Shown here piece after piece: positions 11,907-24,098 of a stretch of 64,000 nt of DNA. The notes beneath the pieces are model-generated. The model was given only the letters and a program-made list of their open reading frames with translations. It was not told where the DNA came from and did not search any database. Source of the DNA: Ashinkailepas kermadecensis (Eukaryota; Arthropoda; Thecostraca; Neolepadidae); assembly GCA_034440615.1 (NCBI GenBank), contig JAOTOM010004342.1, positions 204,587 through 268,586 of the forward strand, written 5' to 3'. The translations under genes were made by a program, and so were the position numbers. Numbering within the stretch: the stretch's first letter is position 1; every line of letters begins with the position of its first letter.

Positions 11907-13549
11907 TAGTTGCACGCTGCCAAGCGCGAGGTACCAGGGGCAGGTTTTGCTGGTGAATTGTAAGCAGCATGCATGCATGGCGCCATAAATACGATTACAT
12001 CGTATTTGGACTGATTGGAAAATTCCTTCGATTTGAAGCATGTCTAAAGCAAGCTAGATCTCCAGTATGGAACCAAGTACCCACTTGATCCGCTGGACGA
12101 ATGCCATTGCATTGTCCATTTGACGTCATGCTGTGCTACATGACGATGTTGTGCTACATGTAGCACTGCGGGAACGGCTGTGGCTCCTGGTCTATTTTAC
12201 CTCTCTAAGTTCATTGAATTGTGTAAATGCAAGCCACGATGGGTTTTTTATGTTGTCCATGGAGAGCCCGAGTGCACCCACGAAGAAGATAGACTTCATT
12301 GAAATCCGAATGGGAAACCCTGTCCGACCGACTGCTTTCTCAGTAAAAACAACCACTGTGGACTGTTTGCATCGTCTGCCGTTTTCCTGGCTGATCGGCG
12401 GAGTTTGAGCTGCAGCCGTGGTGTGGACATTATATATATATATATATATATATAAACACGATTTAGAGGCCTCGGATATTATCAATGGAAGCCGCCACCT
12501 GTGGTTGCGAGCTGTCGTCCTACCGAAGCTTGTAACTGACACATGTGTGCATTATATGGCTTACTGACATCGAAGCAAAAGTGGAACATGGCAATGCAAA
12601 AAGTACAGACAAAACTTACGAAGTCACGGTCTATGATTTCAATAGGTCTGACGTTTACAACACATACACACACACACATGGCACTGAGGTTGTCTTAGGT
12701 TGTGGCTAATATATTACGCATTCACCGGATAGCTTAGTTTCTTTTGACATGAAAGCACGTCTCGTTTCCTCTCTTGAAGCGTATTATCCTTGCGGAAACG
12801 TCTAAGCATCACATCGGTCGAAATGGAGCCTGTCATGCCGTGATAGTCATGCCACTCAGTATATTACTTCTGTCATGTAAGTGCCGTGAAAGATGTTAAT
12901 CTTACACGAGCACAGCTACTTTACTCCCGTCTCGTGTTTACTTGCACGTCAGTGTGTTCTGGCGGCATTTCGAGAGAGGCACAAGAAGCGTGCATGTCAA
13001 GAGCGCATGGTTTGATCAAGTGCATTTGTGGTGAACATCGTATTTGTTCCAAGGCATCTCCGGTGGAGGCTGAGTGCTGGAAGTACGCCGCACGGACGCT
13101 GGCGGTTGCAGCACTTCCAGGTAATCCGATCACGGTGTAAGATGGAGGCATCTGTGCCGTTTGCGAGTCCACCAGCCATCCAGCGGTTCCACACGTGCAT
13201 TGCGTGACCGACACGTCTGCCGCTGCATCGGCCGCCTTCATGCAGTGTTGCGTGGGCCCGTGGCAATTGTTTTGTGTGGAGAAGAAGACATTTTCGGTTT
13301 TGTGCATCGCGTTCGGGTGCTGTGCCGTTCTGAGACTCCGGGTCGTCACGCCGTTTGGACGCGGGCAGATCAGGAAGTCCAGGCGGTTGCTGCGATTCGA
13401 ATTCAATGCCGACTGTTCCAAATCTTACGCTGCCGCTGAATTTGAAACGCCTGATCCGAAGTACTGTAATGCCGATCTGAACGAAACGGTGCACTAAGTC
13501 CCGTATGTACTTTATGACTTGTAGCACGGGTGGCACAGGTAACACATGT
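11907..13549. other. Unique sequence with short TA and CA microsatellites
   Basis: No recognised gene. (TA)n lies at 12430-12454 and a short (CA)n at 12661-12678. Frames of up to 182 codons around 12997-13545 resemble no known protein and overlap one another on both strands. An exon here cannot be excluded. Confidence 0.4.
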
Positions 13550-13730
13550 AACCTTGTTTCAGTAGCGCCCGTAGCATAGGCAAACTTGGTTCAGTAGCGC
13601 CAGCAGCATAGGTAAGCTTGGTCCAGTAGCGCCAGTAGCACAGTTAGCCTTGGCCCAGTAGCTCCAGTAGCACTGGTAACCTTGGTCCAGTAGCGCCAGT
13701 AGCACATGTAGCCAGGTAACCTTGGTTTGT
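13550..13730. repeat. 32 bp minisatellite, 5 copies
   Basis: CAGTAGCGCC or a close variant recurs at 13560, 13592, 13624, 13656 and 13688. Units also carry AGTAGCAC and CCTTGGT. Confidence 0.92.
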
Positions 13731-14965
13731 TCGCGGTAAGATGAGGTCAATGTGCGACCTCGACAATGCAAAGCAATCAGTGGATGCCGAGTGCGACACA
13801 GTTAGTCGGAATATTACAAATACACCTGAGCTAAAAAATGAAGTGACCGGCGGCGCTTATATCAACATGTCAATTGCTCAAGGTAAAATATTGAATACAA
13901 AATGCGCGCACCGTGGTACCAGATGCGGATCGGTGAAAGGATGCGGATGACACAGGCACTGTCTGACTGGTATCTGATACTCCACACCCAGCCGGCTGTG
14001 GGACGTTGCACAACTTCAGGTGAGCAAGGAACCTTCTGATGTTATTTTACAAACTATAACCATATCGAATATTGAATTAATATACCGATTATTGCCCAAA
14101 ATGTCATAATAGTGCACAATTTTTCTTCCTGTGGTCACCACCACTACCACAACTCACGAAACGTTTCACCAGCATATATCCTAGTCCTTCACCTATAAAA
14201 TCATCTCCACCTTTATGCTTATCTTTTACCGTTGGCGTTCCAGGTCAGGTCAAAGGGGTCAAGGTCTGAGTTTAACCTGTCAACTTTTTCGACTTCTTGT
14301 CGGTTTTCGACTTCCTGTTCGCAAGCAAATATTACTTAGTCAAACCAAACATAGAAGCATAGCATACTGTCCTGTCAGCACGGTGCTAGTATGAAAGTTC
14401 AAGTTTGAGGTCCATGAGGTCAAGCGTAGATGGCGTGGAAACCAACACAGTCTTGGCGCATTGGACATAATTAAGCGGCAATTTCAAAACCATGGACGAT
14501 GTAGCGATGGAACAAAAACAAGTGGACATGAAACGACGGAATATCACTGTAGGGGGCAGAAATCCAGCCAGACAACACGTGCCCGAAGGACAAGGGTGAC
14601 CTCAAATGGTTACAATTAGCAAGGCATCGTCACATGCTACTGGGGGTGCTATTTTCTATAATGTGGGCGTCAATGAAATTGACATCAAAATGTGGGCATC
14701 TGCTTGGCATGACCTGATGTCGACTGGAAGCTGATACACCCATGGGGAACATTGTGCTCTATCAATATATTCCGACTTTGTGTTGAAACATTCTGATTGG
14801 AGATTCTGAACTGGAGAGCAAAGTTACGCTTTGACCCTGACCAGACCCCGGGATCTATTGAGGGCATTCAAACTGTTTCTGAATTACGTATTGTTGAACT
14901 TCGTGCACAATCAAATAAGATTTATTATATGCATCTTTTGAGTTGAATTTGTGATAGCCGACAAC
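13731..14965. other. Unique sequence
   Basis: About 1.2 kb, AT-leaning, with nothing recognised. Confidence 0.4.
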
Positions 14966-14975
14966 CCCGCAACCC

Positions 14976-15009
14976 GATAAAATCCGGTAAAATCCGGTAA
15001 AATCCGGTT
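14976..15009. repeat. 10 bp repeat, 3 copies (TAAAATCCGG)
   Basis: Three perfect copies of TAAAATCCGG in unique surroundings. Confidence 0.9.
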
Positions 15010-15802
15010 CTCGGAAGATTACCACGAAAAAGACTATTCTCGAGGCAGACGGGTTGATTTTGATCTCGTCTAGCTCAACAACCCAGGGTTCCCCAAGATA
15101 TATTCTTTGTTCTTCCAAAAGATCCGCTTTTCAATCGTCAAAATGTAGACGACGTTTGATGACATACTTCTTCGGGCCCGGAAGTAGTCCTCGAAAAAAC
15201 CTCGAATGGTGATAATATTTGCTCCAATATTTCTAGGGATAAACATACCAATATCGCCTGAATATCGCCCCTCCGACGGTCCATTCTGGCCGATTTTATC
15301 TACCTATCTACAAGCGAACCACACAGCTGATGAAGAAGCCGTTCACGTTTAAAGAAGGCAGGTGCTTGTGGCCGGCGCGCTTAGCCTGATATCTGCCTGG
15401 CTTAGCCTGATAGCCTGATATCTGTCATCCTCCAACTGATGGAAAAGCCGTCCACGTCTTAGTCTCCTCTCCGTCCGGCGGCCCCTGCCTCTCCTGGTAG
15501 TCCCCTCTCCGTGTGGCGGTCCCCCTCCTGGTAGTCCCCTCTCCCCCCTGGTCGACTGCGGGGTGGACGGCGGCCGGCACGTGCCGCGGTCCGCTGGTGA
15601 TTACCTCGACCGATCGTCGGGATCACAGGGATCACAGGGATCACAGGGCTCACAGGGGATCGGGCGGCGACGACTTGGCGGAAATTGGCGCCGGCAGGGC
15701 CGACCCGCGCTGTGGCCGGAAGCGGTGGCGGGGGGTGGGGGCAGCGGAAGTGCACATCGTGAGCCGAGATCGGATTCAACTGACGACAGTGTGTGCGGTC
15801 AT
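15010..15802. other. Unique then GC-rich flank of the 52 bp array
   Basis: No gene recognised. Contains duplicated AGCCTGATATCTG (15384-15423), a GGTAGTCCCCTCTCC duplication (15496-15545) and four GGGATCACA units (15619-15655). Confidence 0.45.
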
Positions 15803-17051
15803 CACGGTGCGCCAATATCGCACCAGCCGCCGGCGCGCCATGTGTGTCTGGCGACAAGGTGCGCCAATATCGCCCCACCGGTAGGAACACCAGGTGTGTC
15901 TGGCGACAAGGTGCGCCAATATCGCCCCACCGGTAGGAACACCAGGTGTGTCTGGCGACAAGGTGCGTCAATATCGCCCCACCGGTAGGAACACCAGGTG
16001 TGTCTGGCGACAAGGTGCGTCAATATCGCCCCACCGGTAGGAACACCAGGTGTGTCTGGCGACAGGGTGCGTCAATATCGCCCCACCGGTAGGAACACCA
16101 GGTGTGTCTGGCGACAGGGTGCGTCAATATCGCCCCACCGGTAGGAACACCAGGTGTGTCTGGCGACAAGGTGCGTCAATATCGCCCCACCGGTAGGAAC
16201 ACCAGGTGTGTCTGGCGACAAGGTGCGTCAATATCGCCCCACCGGTAGGAACACCAGGTGTGTCTGGCGACAGGGTGCGCCAATATCGCCCCACCGGTAG
16301 GAACACCAGGTGTGTCTGGCGACAAGGTGCGTCAATATCGCCCCACCGGTAGGAACACCAGGTGTGTCTGGCGACAGGGTGCGTCAATATCGCCCCACCG
16401 GTAGGAACACCATGTGTGTCTGGCGACAAAGTGCGTCAATATCACCCCACCGGTAGGAACACCAGGTGTGTCTGGCGACAGGGTGCGTCAATATCGCCCC
16501 ACCGGTAGGAACACCAGGTGTGTCTGGCGACAGGGTGCGTCAATATCGCCCCACCGGTAGGAACACCAGGTGTGTCTGGCGACAGGGTGCGTCAATATCG
16601 CCCCACCGGTAGGAACACCAGGTGTGTCTGGCGACAAGGTGCGTCAATATCGCCCCACCGGTAGGAACACCAGGTGTGTCTGGCGACAAGGTGCGTCAAT
16701 ATCGCCCCACCGGTAGGAACACCAGGTGTGTCTGGCGACAGGGTGCGCCAATATCGCCCCACCGGTAGGAACACCAGGTGTGTCTGGCGACAAGGTGCGT
16801 CAATATCGCCCCACCGGTAGGAACACCAGGTGTGTCTGGCGACAAGGTGCGTCAATATCGCCCCACCGGTAGGAACACCAGGTGTGTCTTGCGACAGGGT
16901 GCGTCAATATCGCCCCACCGGTAGGAACACCAGGTGTGTCTGGCGACAGGGTGCGTCAATATCGCCCCACCGGTAGGAACACCAGGTGTGTCTGGCGACA
17001 GGGTGCGTCAATATCGCACCAGCCGCCGGCGCGCCAGGTGTGTCTCGCGAC
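15803..17051. repeat. 52 bp minisatellite, 24 copies, with matching variant end units
   Basis: The core AATATCG recurs every 52 bp from 15814 to 17010. Internal units carry CCCCACCGGTAGGAACACCA after the core. The first and last units instead both carry CACCAGCCGCCGGCGCGCCA at that position. Internal units are nearly identical, differing mainly at GTGCGTC/GTGCGCC and ACAAGG/ACAGGG. This is not a CRISPR array because there are no unique spacers. Frames in all phases are artefacts. Confidence 0.97.
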
Positions 17052-17140
17052 AAGCTCACCAGCTATCCCACAACAGGCCAGGAGGGCGAAACCGACGGGG
17101 TCGTACAGACATACAAGTCACCCAATAGGTTGTAATCTCC

Positions 17141-17515
17141 AAATGGATTATATTCTGTTGATGGACTATATTCTGTTCATGGACTGTGTTCTGTTGATGG
17201 ATGATATCCTGTTGATGGACTATGTTGTGTTGATGTATTATATTCTGTTTAATGATTATATTCTGTTGAATGATTATATTATGTTGATGGATTACATTCT
17301 GTTCATGAAATATCATCTGCTGATGGATTATATTATCTTGATGGATTATATTCCGTTGGTGGATTATATTATGTTGACGGTTATATTCTGTTCAGGGATT
17401 ATATTATGTTATTGGATTATGTTCTGTTCAGGGATTATCTTCTGTTCATGGATTATATCCTGCTGATGGACTACATTCTGACGGTGGATAATAATCTGTC
17501 AATAGAGAATATTAT
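17141..17515. repeat. 18 bp AT-rich minisatellite, about 20 diverged copies
   Basis: Units resemble ATGGATTATATTCTGTTG with many substitutions and small indels. Translated, it gives LMDYILFMD-type runs, which are artefacts. Confidence 0.85.
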
Positions 17516-17616
17516 GTTAATACACCCATGCAATCAAAACCTGCCACACGGCCGGCGAGCTCGTGACACGTGCAGCAGTTGTACCCCGCGTCATGTGATG
17601 GCGTGATTCGTGGCAT

Positions 17617-18071
17617 GCTCGTGTGACTGATGTCAGCTCGTGTGACTGACGTTAGCTCGTGTGACTGACGCCAGCTCGTGTGACTGACGTCAGCTCGTGT
17701 GACGGACGTCAGTTCGTGTGACTGACGTCGGCTCGTGTGACGGACGTCAGTTCGTGTGACTGACGTCAGCTCGTGTGACTGACGTCAGCTCGTGTGACTG
17801 ACGTTAGCTCGTGTGACTGACGCCAGCTCGTGTGACTGACGTCGGCTCGTGTGACGGACGTCAGTTCGTGTGACTGACGTCGGCTCGTGTGACGGACGTC
17901 AGTTCGTGTGACTGACGTCAGCTCGTGTGACTGACGTCAGCTCGTGTGACGGACGTCAGCTCGTGTGACTGACGTCAGCTCGTGTGACTGACGTCAGCTC
18001 GTGTGACTGACGTCAGCTCGTGTGACTGACGTCAGCTCGTGTGGCTGACCTCAGCTCGTGTGACTGACGCA
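17617..18071. repeat. 19 bp minisatellite, 24 copies, embedding CRE (TGACGTCA) sites
   Basis: Units read CTCGTGTGACTGACGTCAG. Nine units contain the full palindromic TGACGTCA (ATF/CREB consensus). Others carry GGACGTCA, TGACGTTA, TGACGCCA or TGACGTCG. Variants recur in order, suggesting duplication of several units at once. Regulatory activity is not shown. Confidence 0.95.
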
Positions 18072-18647
18072 GAGCAACCAGCCAGCTGACAATTGCCTGC
18101 CTATCCGGAGACGCGATCTCGTCTCTCCCAAGACAAACCCGTGCTCAGCGCTAACGCCGGCCATTCTCAGCACGACGTCTTGGGTACTGCACGGCCATTT
18201 ATTTATTCATTTATTTATTTATTTCACGATGCATGCCCCCCCCCTCCCTCCCCCACGTACAGTGGCTATTATGGACAGTCTGGGTATAACTCGCAGATAT
18301 TTACAAAGAAAGGATAGATTTGCGGTCAATAGTGGGAGCAGATGCGCAACAAACATTCATACACCAACATAATACAATACACATATCACTATCTGCACTA
18401 CACACACCATGCTTGCAACACGAGCTACAAACGAGTAGTTTATAGAAGTAATAGGAAAGCGATGGCCTAAACGTGAGTTCATAGTGTACACACATCCATT
18501 GTTAAGCTTTTTGTGCAACTAGTGTTGTTCGTGGAGATAAGCCAGTGCAGGTTTCTTGAAGTTAGACGGCCTCGATGTTTTTGTTTCAATAGGAAATTCG
18601 CGGCACCACGTCTGGGTGTTGTGCCAGGTGATGTCGGGCGCCTCACA
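18072..18647. other. Unique sequence with ATTT and C-rich tracts
   Basis: (ATTT)n at 18197-18224 is followed by a C-rich tract at 18235-18256. Nothing else recognised. Confidence 0.5.
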
Positions 18648-20996
18648 CGACTCCGTCCGGCTGCCATGGTCAGGGACAGTAGTATCCGTCCTGCTGCCAT
18701 GGTCAGGGACAGTAGTATCCGTCCTGCTGCCATGGTCAGGGACAGTAGTATCCGTCCTGCTGCCATGGTCAGGGACAGTAGTATCCGTCCTGCTGCCATG
18801 GTCAGGGACAGTAGTATCCGTCCTGCTGCCATGGTCAGGGACAGTAGTATCCGTCCGGCTGCCATGGTCAGGGACAGTAGTATCCGTCCTGCTGCCATGG
18901 TCAGGGACAGTGGTGTCCGTCCTGCTGCCATGGTCAGGGACAGTGGTGTCCGTCCTGCTGCCATAGTCAGGGACAGTAGTATCCGTCCTGCTGCCATGGT
19001 CAGGGACAGTGGTGTCCGTCCTGCTGCCATGGTCAGGGACAGTAGTATCCGTCCGGCTGCCATGGTCAGGGACAGTAGTATCCGTCCGGCTGCCATGGTC
19101 AGGGACAGTAGTATCCGTCCTGCTGCCATGGTCAGGGACAGTGGTATCCGTCCTGCTGCCATGGTCAGGGACAGTAGTATCCGTCCTGCTGCCATGGTCA
19201 GGGACAGTAGTATCCGTCCTGCTGCCATGGTCAGGGACAGTGGTGTCCGTCCAGCTGCCATGGTCAGGGACAGTGGTGTCCGTCCTGCTGCCATGGTCAG
19301 AGACAGTGGTGTGCCAGCTACCATAGTTAGAGACATTGGTGGTCCGTCCGGCTGCCATGGTCAGGGACAGTAGTATCCGTCCTGCTGCCATGGTCAGGGA
19401 CAGTAGTATCCGTCCGGCTGCCATGGTCAGGGACAGTAGTATCCGTCCTGCTGCCATGGTCAGGGACAGTAGTATCCGTCCTGCTGCCATGCTCAGGGAC
19501 AGTGGTGTCCGTCCGGCTGCCATGGTCAGGGACAGTAGTATCCGTCCTGCTGCCATGGTCAGGGGCAGTGGTGTCCGTCCTGCTGCCATGCTCAGGGACA
19601 GTGGTGTGCCAGCTACCATGGTTAGAGACAGTGGTGGTCCGTCCAGCTGCCATGGTTAGAGACAGTGGTGGTCCGTCCAGCTGCCATGGTCAGGGACAGT
19701 GGTGTCCGTCCAGCTGCCATGGTCAGGGACAGTGGTGTCCGTCCTGCTGCCATGCTCAGGGACAGAGGTGTGCCAGCTACCATGGTTAGAGACAGTGGTG
19801 GTCCGTCCAGCTGCCATGGTTAGAGACAGTGGTGGTCCGTCCAGCTGCCATGGTCAGGGACAGTGGTGTCCGTCCTGCTGCCATGGTCAGGGACAGTAGT
19901 ATCCGTCCGGCTGCCATGGCCAGGGACAGTGGTGTCCGTCCTGCTGCCATGGTCAGGGACAGTGGTATCCGTCCTGCTGCCATGGTCAGGGACAGTGGTA
20001 TCCGTCCTGCTGCCATGGTCAGGGACAGTGGTGTCCGTCCTGCTGCCATGGTCAGGGACAGTAGTATCCGTCCTGCTGCCATGGTCAGGGACAGTAGTAT
20101 CCGTCCTGCTGCCATGGTCAGGGACAGTAGTATCCGTCCTGCTGCCATGTTCAGGGACAGTAGTATCCGTCCTGCTGCCATGGTCAGGGACAGTGGTGTC
20201 CGTCCTGCTGCCATGCTCAGGGACAGTGGTGTGCCAGCTACCATGGTTAGAGACAGTGGTGGTCCGTCCAGCTGCCATGGTTAGAGACAGTGGTGGTCCG
20301 TCCAGCTGCCATGGTCAGGGACAGTGGTGTCCGTCCTGCTGCCATGCTCAGGGACAGAGGTGTGCCAGCTACCATGGTTAGAGACAGTGGTGGTCCGTCC
20401 AGCTGCCATGGTTAGAGACAGTGGTGGTCCGTCCAGCTGCCATGGTCAGGGACAGTGGTGTCCGTCCAGCTGCCATGGTCAGGGACAGTGGTGCGCCAGC
20501 TGCCATGGTCAGGGACAGTGGTGCGCAAGCTGTCATGGTCAGGGACAGTAGTGTCCGTCCTGCTGACATGGTCAGGGACAGTGGTGTGCCAGCTGTCATG
20601 GTTAGAGACAGTGGTTTCCGTCCAGCTGCCATGGTCAGGGACAGTGGTGCGCAAGCTGTCATGGTCAGGGACAGTGGTGTGCCAGCCGCCATGGTCAGGG
20701 ACAGTGGTGTCCGTCCTGCTGCCATGGTCAGGGACAGTGGTGCGCGAGCTGCCATGGTCAGGGACAGTGGTGTCCGTCCTGCTGCCATGGTCAGGGACAG
20801 TGGTGTGCCAGCCGCCATGGTCAGGGACAGTGGTGTCCTTCCTCCTGCCATGGTCAGGGACAGTGGTGTGCCAGCCGCCATGGTCAGGGACAGTGGTGTC
20901 CGTCCTGCTGCCATGATCAGGGACAGTGGTGCGCGAGCTGCCATGGTCAGGGACAGTGGTGCGCGAGCTGCCATGGTCAGGGACAGTGGTGTTCGT
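18648..20996. repeat. 33 bp minisatellite, about 70 copies, 2.35 kb
   Basis: The main unit is GTCAGGGACAGTAGTATCCG then TCCTGCTGCCATG. Most substitutions fall at three sites: AGTAGTATCC versus AGTGGTGTCC, and CCTG/CCGG/CCAG. From about 19300 onward 34 bp units (GGTTAGAGACAGTGGTGGTC) and about 30 bp units (GTGGTGTGCCAGCTACC) are mixed in, and blocks containing them recur near 19600, 19770, 20230 and 20350. The 33 bp period keeps frames open, giving products of up to 366 codons (DHGSRTDTTVP, MAAGRILLSLT and MVRDSSIRPAA repeats). The 34 and 30 bp units break every frame, there is no codon context at the ends, and I regard it as non-coding. Confidence 0.95.
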
Positions 20997-21824
20997 TTCT
21001 GAGCGGTTTATCGCCAGAGTATGTGCACGTGGGTTCGGGCCGGAGCACGCGCGTGCTGGCGTGCTGCACCGTGTACTGGCACACTCCCGGCTGGCTTACT
21101 GGCACACTCCCGACTGTCGTCGGCTAAATGGATTGCGGTGTTCCGAATACTTCGCGTGGGGGTATTTGTGGGCTCGGAGTGCTGCTAGGCAGGTCGGTTG
21201 CCGTGTGGACTTAGCCCCATCTTAATATTACCTTTCCAGCAGGTTGCCATCATTTTAAAGCCACCTTAACATCGCGCTAACATCACGTTAATGCTGCCTG
21301 AGCGACACTGCATCCCATTGCAGCTGCAGCGACAACTTCTCCAGTGTTGCGGGAGCAAGCTTTAGTTAAAAGATTCACGCACAAGCCGGTTTGGATTCAT
21401 TTGGAGCACATTGTGTCTGGAAAAGTTAAAATCTCAACACCAGACGACAGCATCAATACACAAATGAGTCAGGGAGGTTGTCACCCAGCAACGGCGCCAA
21501 CTTCCTGATCACCCGCCTTTTTTCACCACGGCAATCCCCGTCACCGCAGAAAATGCCTGACAATTGCCCGCCAGATGCCCGCCATATATTTTCCAACTCA
21601 TTGTGCTTCAAGTAAAACTGGCAAGTCCGTTAACACTGTGGCCGACCCAGCCGGGTGCCGATCTACTGCGATGCCATTACCTCAGAAGGTCAGCGAGCAC
21701 GCGGTCGAAGAACAAAGCCGGCTCACGTCACGCCTGCGCCGATATTCCTCACTTAGCCGATGAGACAGCCTTCTCATCTGATGGTGTGCACGGACGCGAG
21801 TGTGCCGCGGCCGATCCAGCCTGA
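20997..21824. other. Unique sequence
   Basis: No gene recognised. Confidence 0.4.
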
Positions 21825-21945
21825 TCAGCCTGATCAGCCTGATCAGCCTGTCGGATCAGCCTGACCGGTCGGAGCCGCCTGACTGGTCGGAGCCGCCTGA
21901 CTGGTCGGAGCCGCCTGACTGGTCGGAGCCGCCTGCAACACGACG
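21825..21945. repeat. Two adjacent short arrays: 9 bp x3 and 18 bp x4
   Basis: AGCCTGATC repeats at about 21826-21852 are followed by four GGTCGGAGCCGCCTGACT units at about 21867-21938. Both share the AGCC/CCTGA core, so one may derive from the other. Confidence 0.9.
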
Positions 21946-22148
21946 GCCTCCGACCAACTCGGCTGTCAGCGGTTCAGATGTGCTCGCTGCGATACGGCTA
22001 TGCAAATCGAGGAAGCTTTGCGACACTTTTACAGTCATGTTACAAACGATGACGCCCAATGCAGATTGTCCCTTGCGGTTTGCTTGCGATATGCTTGTGA
22101 ATGGAGACATAAGTCAGTAACATTGCGATTAAAATAGTGATGACGTAT

Positions 22149-22167
22149 ATGTTCACATACATATACA

Positions 22168-22234
<67 letters not shown>
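22149..22234. repeat. (AT)n microsatellite
   Basis: About 80 bp of AT dinucleotides with a few interruptions at the edges. Confidence 0.97.
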
Positions 22235-22878
22235 GACGGAAATAGCTTCGCGATGGCGTGAATATGGGCGCCATGTGGTGTCGGCTGGCTGGGGCCGTAC
22301 CGCCGGTAGGGGGTTGTCACGCCGTGTGTGGCAGAGACACGCTGTACGGCTGATCTCTGTGACTGCAGCCCGTCGGTGGGCCACCTGGCGGAATGGTCGT
22401 TGCCTACATCGGAACACAGGGTGGCCACCAAAGGCGCCACCGCGGCCCAGAGTGTTTCAGTGGAGGGGCGCCGAGTCGAAATACACTACCGCTTCGCGTG
22501 CTTCGGCAGCTGTTGAAGCTGACGGCAGGAGGCGTCGCTCTATCAACCCGTCGGAAAAGCGCAGCCTTGCCGCATGATTTGAACGTCGGTGGGATCAGCG
22601 CCGCTCTAAATCAGTTCTGGCCATGCAAATTAAAACCGTTCTTCACACACTGTTATTGTAGAGCGTGTGCGTGTTGGGAATGGAGCCCGGATAACGTGCC
22701 AGGCACAAGCATCCACCCGCAAAAGTGTGTGCGGCCTTTCACACTGCATTAATATAACTTCCAGCATTCTGTTCGGGGAGTCAATCATGCACATATGTGC
22801 ATCCATCACTTGAGAGCAGTCTTCCACCAAACTGTTTAGGCGAACGCCAAACACAACTTGATGCAGACGAAGTTGAAC
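22235..22878. other. Unique sequence
   Basis: Moderately GC-rich at 22260-22560, with overlapping frames on both strands and no recognised domain. Confidence 0.4.
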
Positions 22879-23078
22879 GTTGGTGTCGGATGAAAGTGTC
22901 GGCCATCTCAGCTACCCCGTGACCAACAGCTGCTGACTAACTATGTCCGAGGACAGGGCGAGGGGCACGGTACCAGTTGGTGTTGGATGAAAGTGTCGGC
23001 CATCTCAGTTGCCCCATGACCGACAGCTGCTGACTAACCATACCCAAGGACAGGGCGAGGGGCACGGTACCAGTTGAA
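22879..23078. repeat. 98 bp tandem duplication
   Basis: GTTGGTGTCGGATGAAAGTG at 22879 recurs at 22977 with one change, and both copies end in GGGGCACGGTACCAGTTG. Two copies with several substitutions. Confidence 0.95.
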
Positions 23079-23379
23079 CCGCCGGTTTACAGCACAGACG
23101 GGTAACGCCGAACTGAGCCGTATGTACTCGAAGGAATTGTCTGTAGCTGATCTTCAAACTGACCTTGACCGCCGTGGCAGCGACCCTGACCGCCCTGCAT
23201 CCGATCCTGCCCCGAACTATCGGTGTTAGATTGTCTACTGTGGCGGATGGGTGTCGTGTAGCGGTTTGGGAAGTCGGTCGATCCGAAGCCGACCGGCAGC
23301 ACGAGCAGCCGGAATAGTCGGGACGGGCTGACCAGGCTGATCCTGGTACGGGAGTATGAGCTGGACAGTAGACGGCCAG

Positions 23380-23710
23380 TGACAGTGACCCCAGTGACAG
23401 TGACCTCAGTGAAAGTGACACCAGAGAACAGCAGGCGGTCAGTGACCCCAGTGGCAGTGACCCCAGTGACAGTGACCTCAGTGAAAGTGACACCAGAGAA
23501 CAGCAGGCGGTCAGTGACCCCAGTGGCAGTGACCCCAGTGACAGTGACCTCCCCAGAGGACAGCAGACGGGCAGTGACAGATACTCCAGTGACAGTGACC
23601 CCAGTGGCAGTGACCTCAGTGACAGTCACTCAGTGGCAGTGACCCCAGTGACAGGGACACCAGAGGACAGCAGCGTCCAATGACAGTGACTCCAGTGACC
23701 CCAGTGACTC
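23380..23710. repeat. 6 bp (CAGTGA) and 72 bp compound minisatellite
   Basis: CAGTGA/CAGTGACC hexamers are organised into 72 bp higher units that include CACCAGAGAACAGCAGGCGG (GACCT landmark at 23402, 23474 and 23546). The multiple-of-three period gives VTVTGVTATGVT-type minus-strand frames, which I regard as artefacts. Confidence 0.92.
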
Positions 23711-23943
23711 TGGCGGAAAGCTTTCTGACACTAGTCACCGGTGAATCTGTTGGTTCATCCTCTGACGTCAGATTGCTCCCAAATACCACAGTGACGAATC
23801 ATCTAACCTCGGACAATTCTAGTCACCTGGCTGAAACCCCTCCTGGGATTAGATGACGTCGGCAACCACTCTGAAGTTCCCGTTTTGAGATCGCCTGCTC
23901 ATGGAGCTACCTGGGAGACCCACCACTGCAGCACTGCTGAAGG

Positions 23944-24098
23944 TTGTGGTGGCTTAGTCGGCAGGGTGTTCGACACTTGACAGCAATACCGTCGGCTTGA
24001 ATTCCGCAACCGAAGTGATTGCCTAGTCCACCGGCGACCAATCGGCGTGAGAGGTTGGCGACGCCCCATGGCCCAGCAGTCGAACGCGTCGTAACAGA
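23944..24098 (+). mobile_element. Decayed tRNA-derived SINE copy
   Basis: A degenerate tRNA-like head contains a weak B-box match (GGCTTGAATTCC, 23995-24006). It is followed by a body, GCGACCAATCGGCGTGAGAG then GTTGGCGACGC, at 24034-24064. That body matches the SINE at 29002-29173 with one difference in 31 bp. It ends near CGCGTCGTAACAG with no repeat tail. Confidence 0.6.

Noticed and set aside
15803..17051. CRISPR-like regular array
   Set aside because: The 52 bp units repeat in full with no unique spacers, there are no cas genes, and the DNA is eukaryotic.
18519..19619. 366-codon minus-strand ORF with an 11-residue repeat
   Set aside because: Forced open by the 33 bp period. Competing long frames exist on both strands, and 34 and 30 bp units disrupt all of them.
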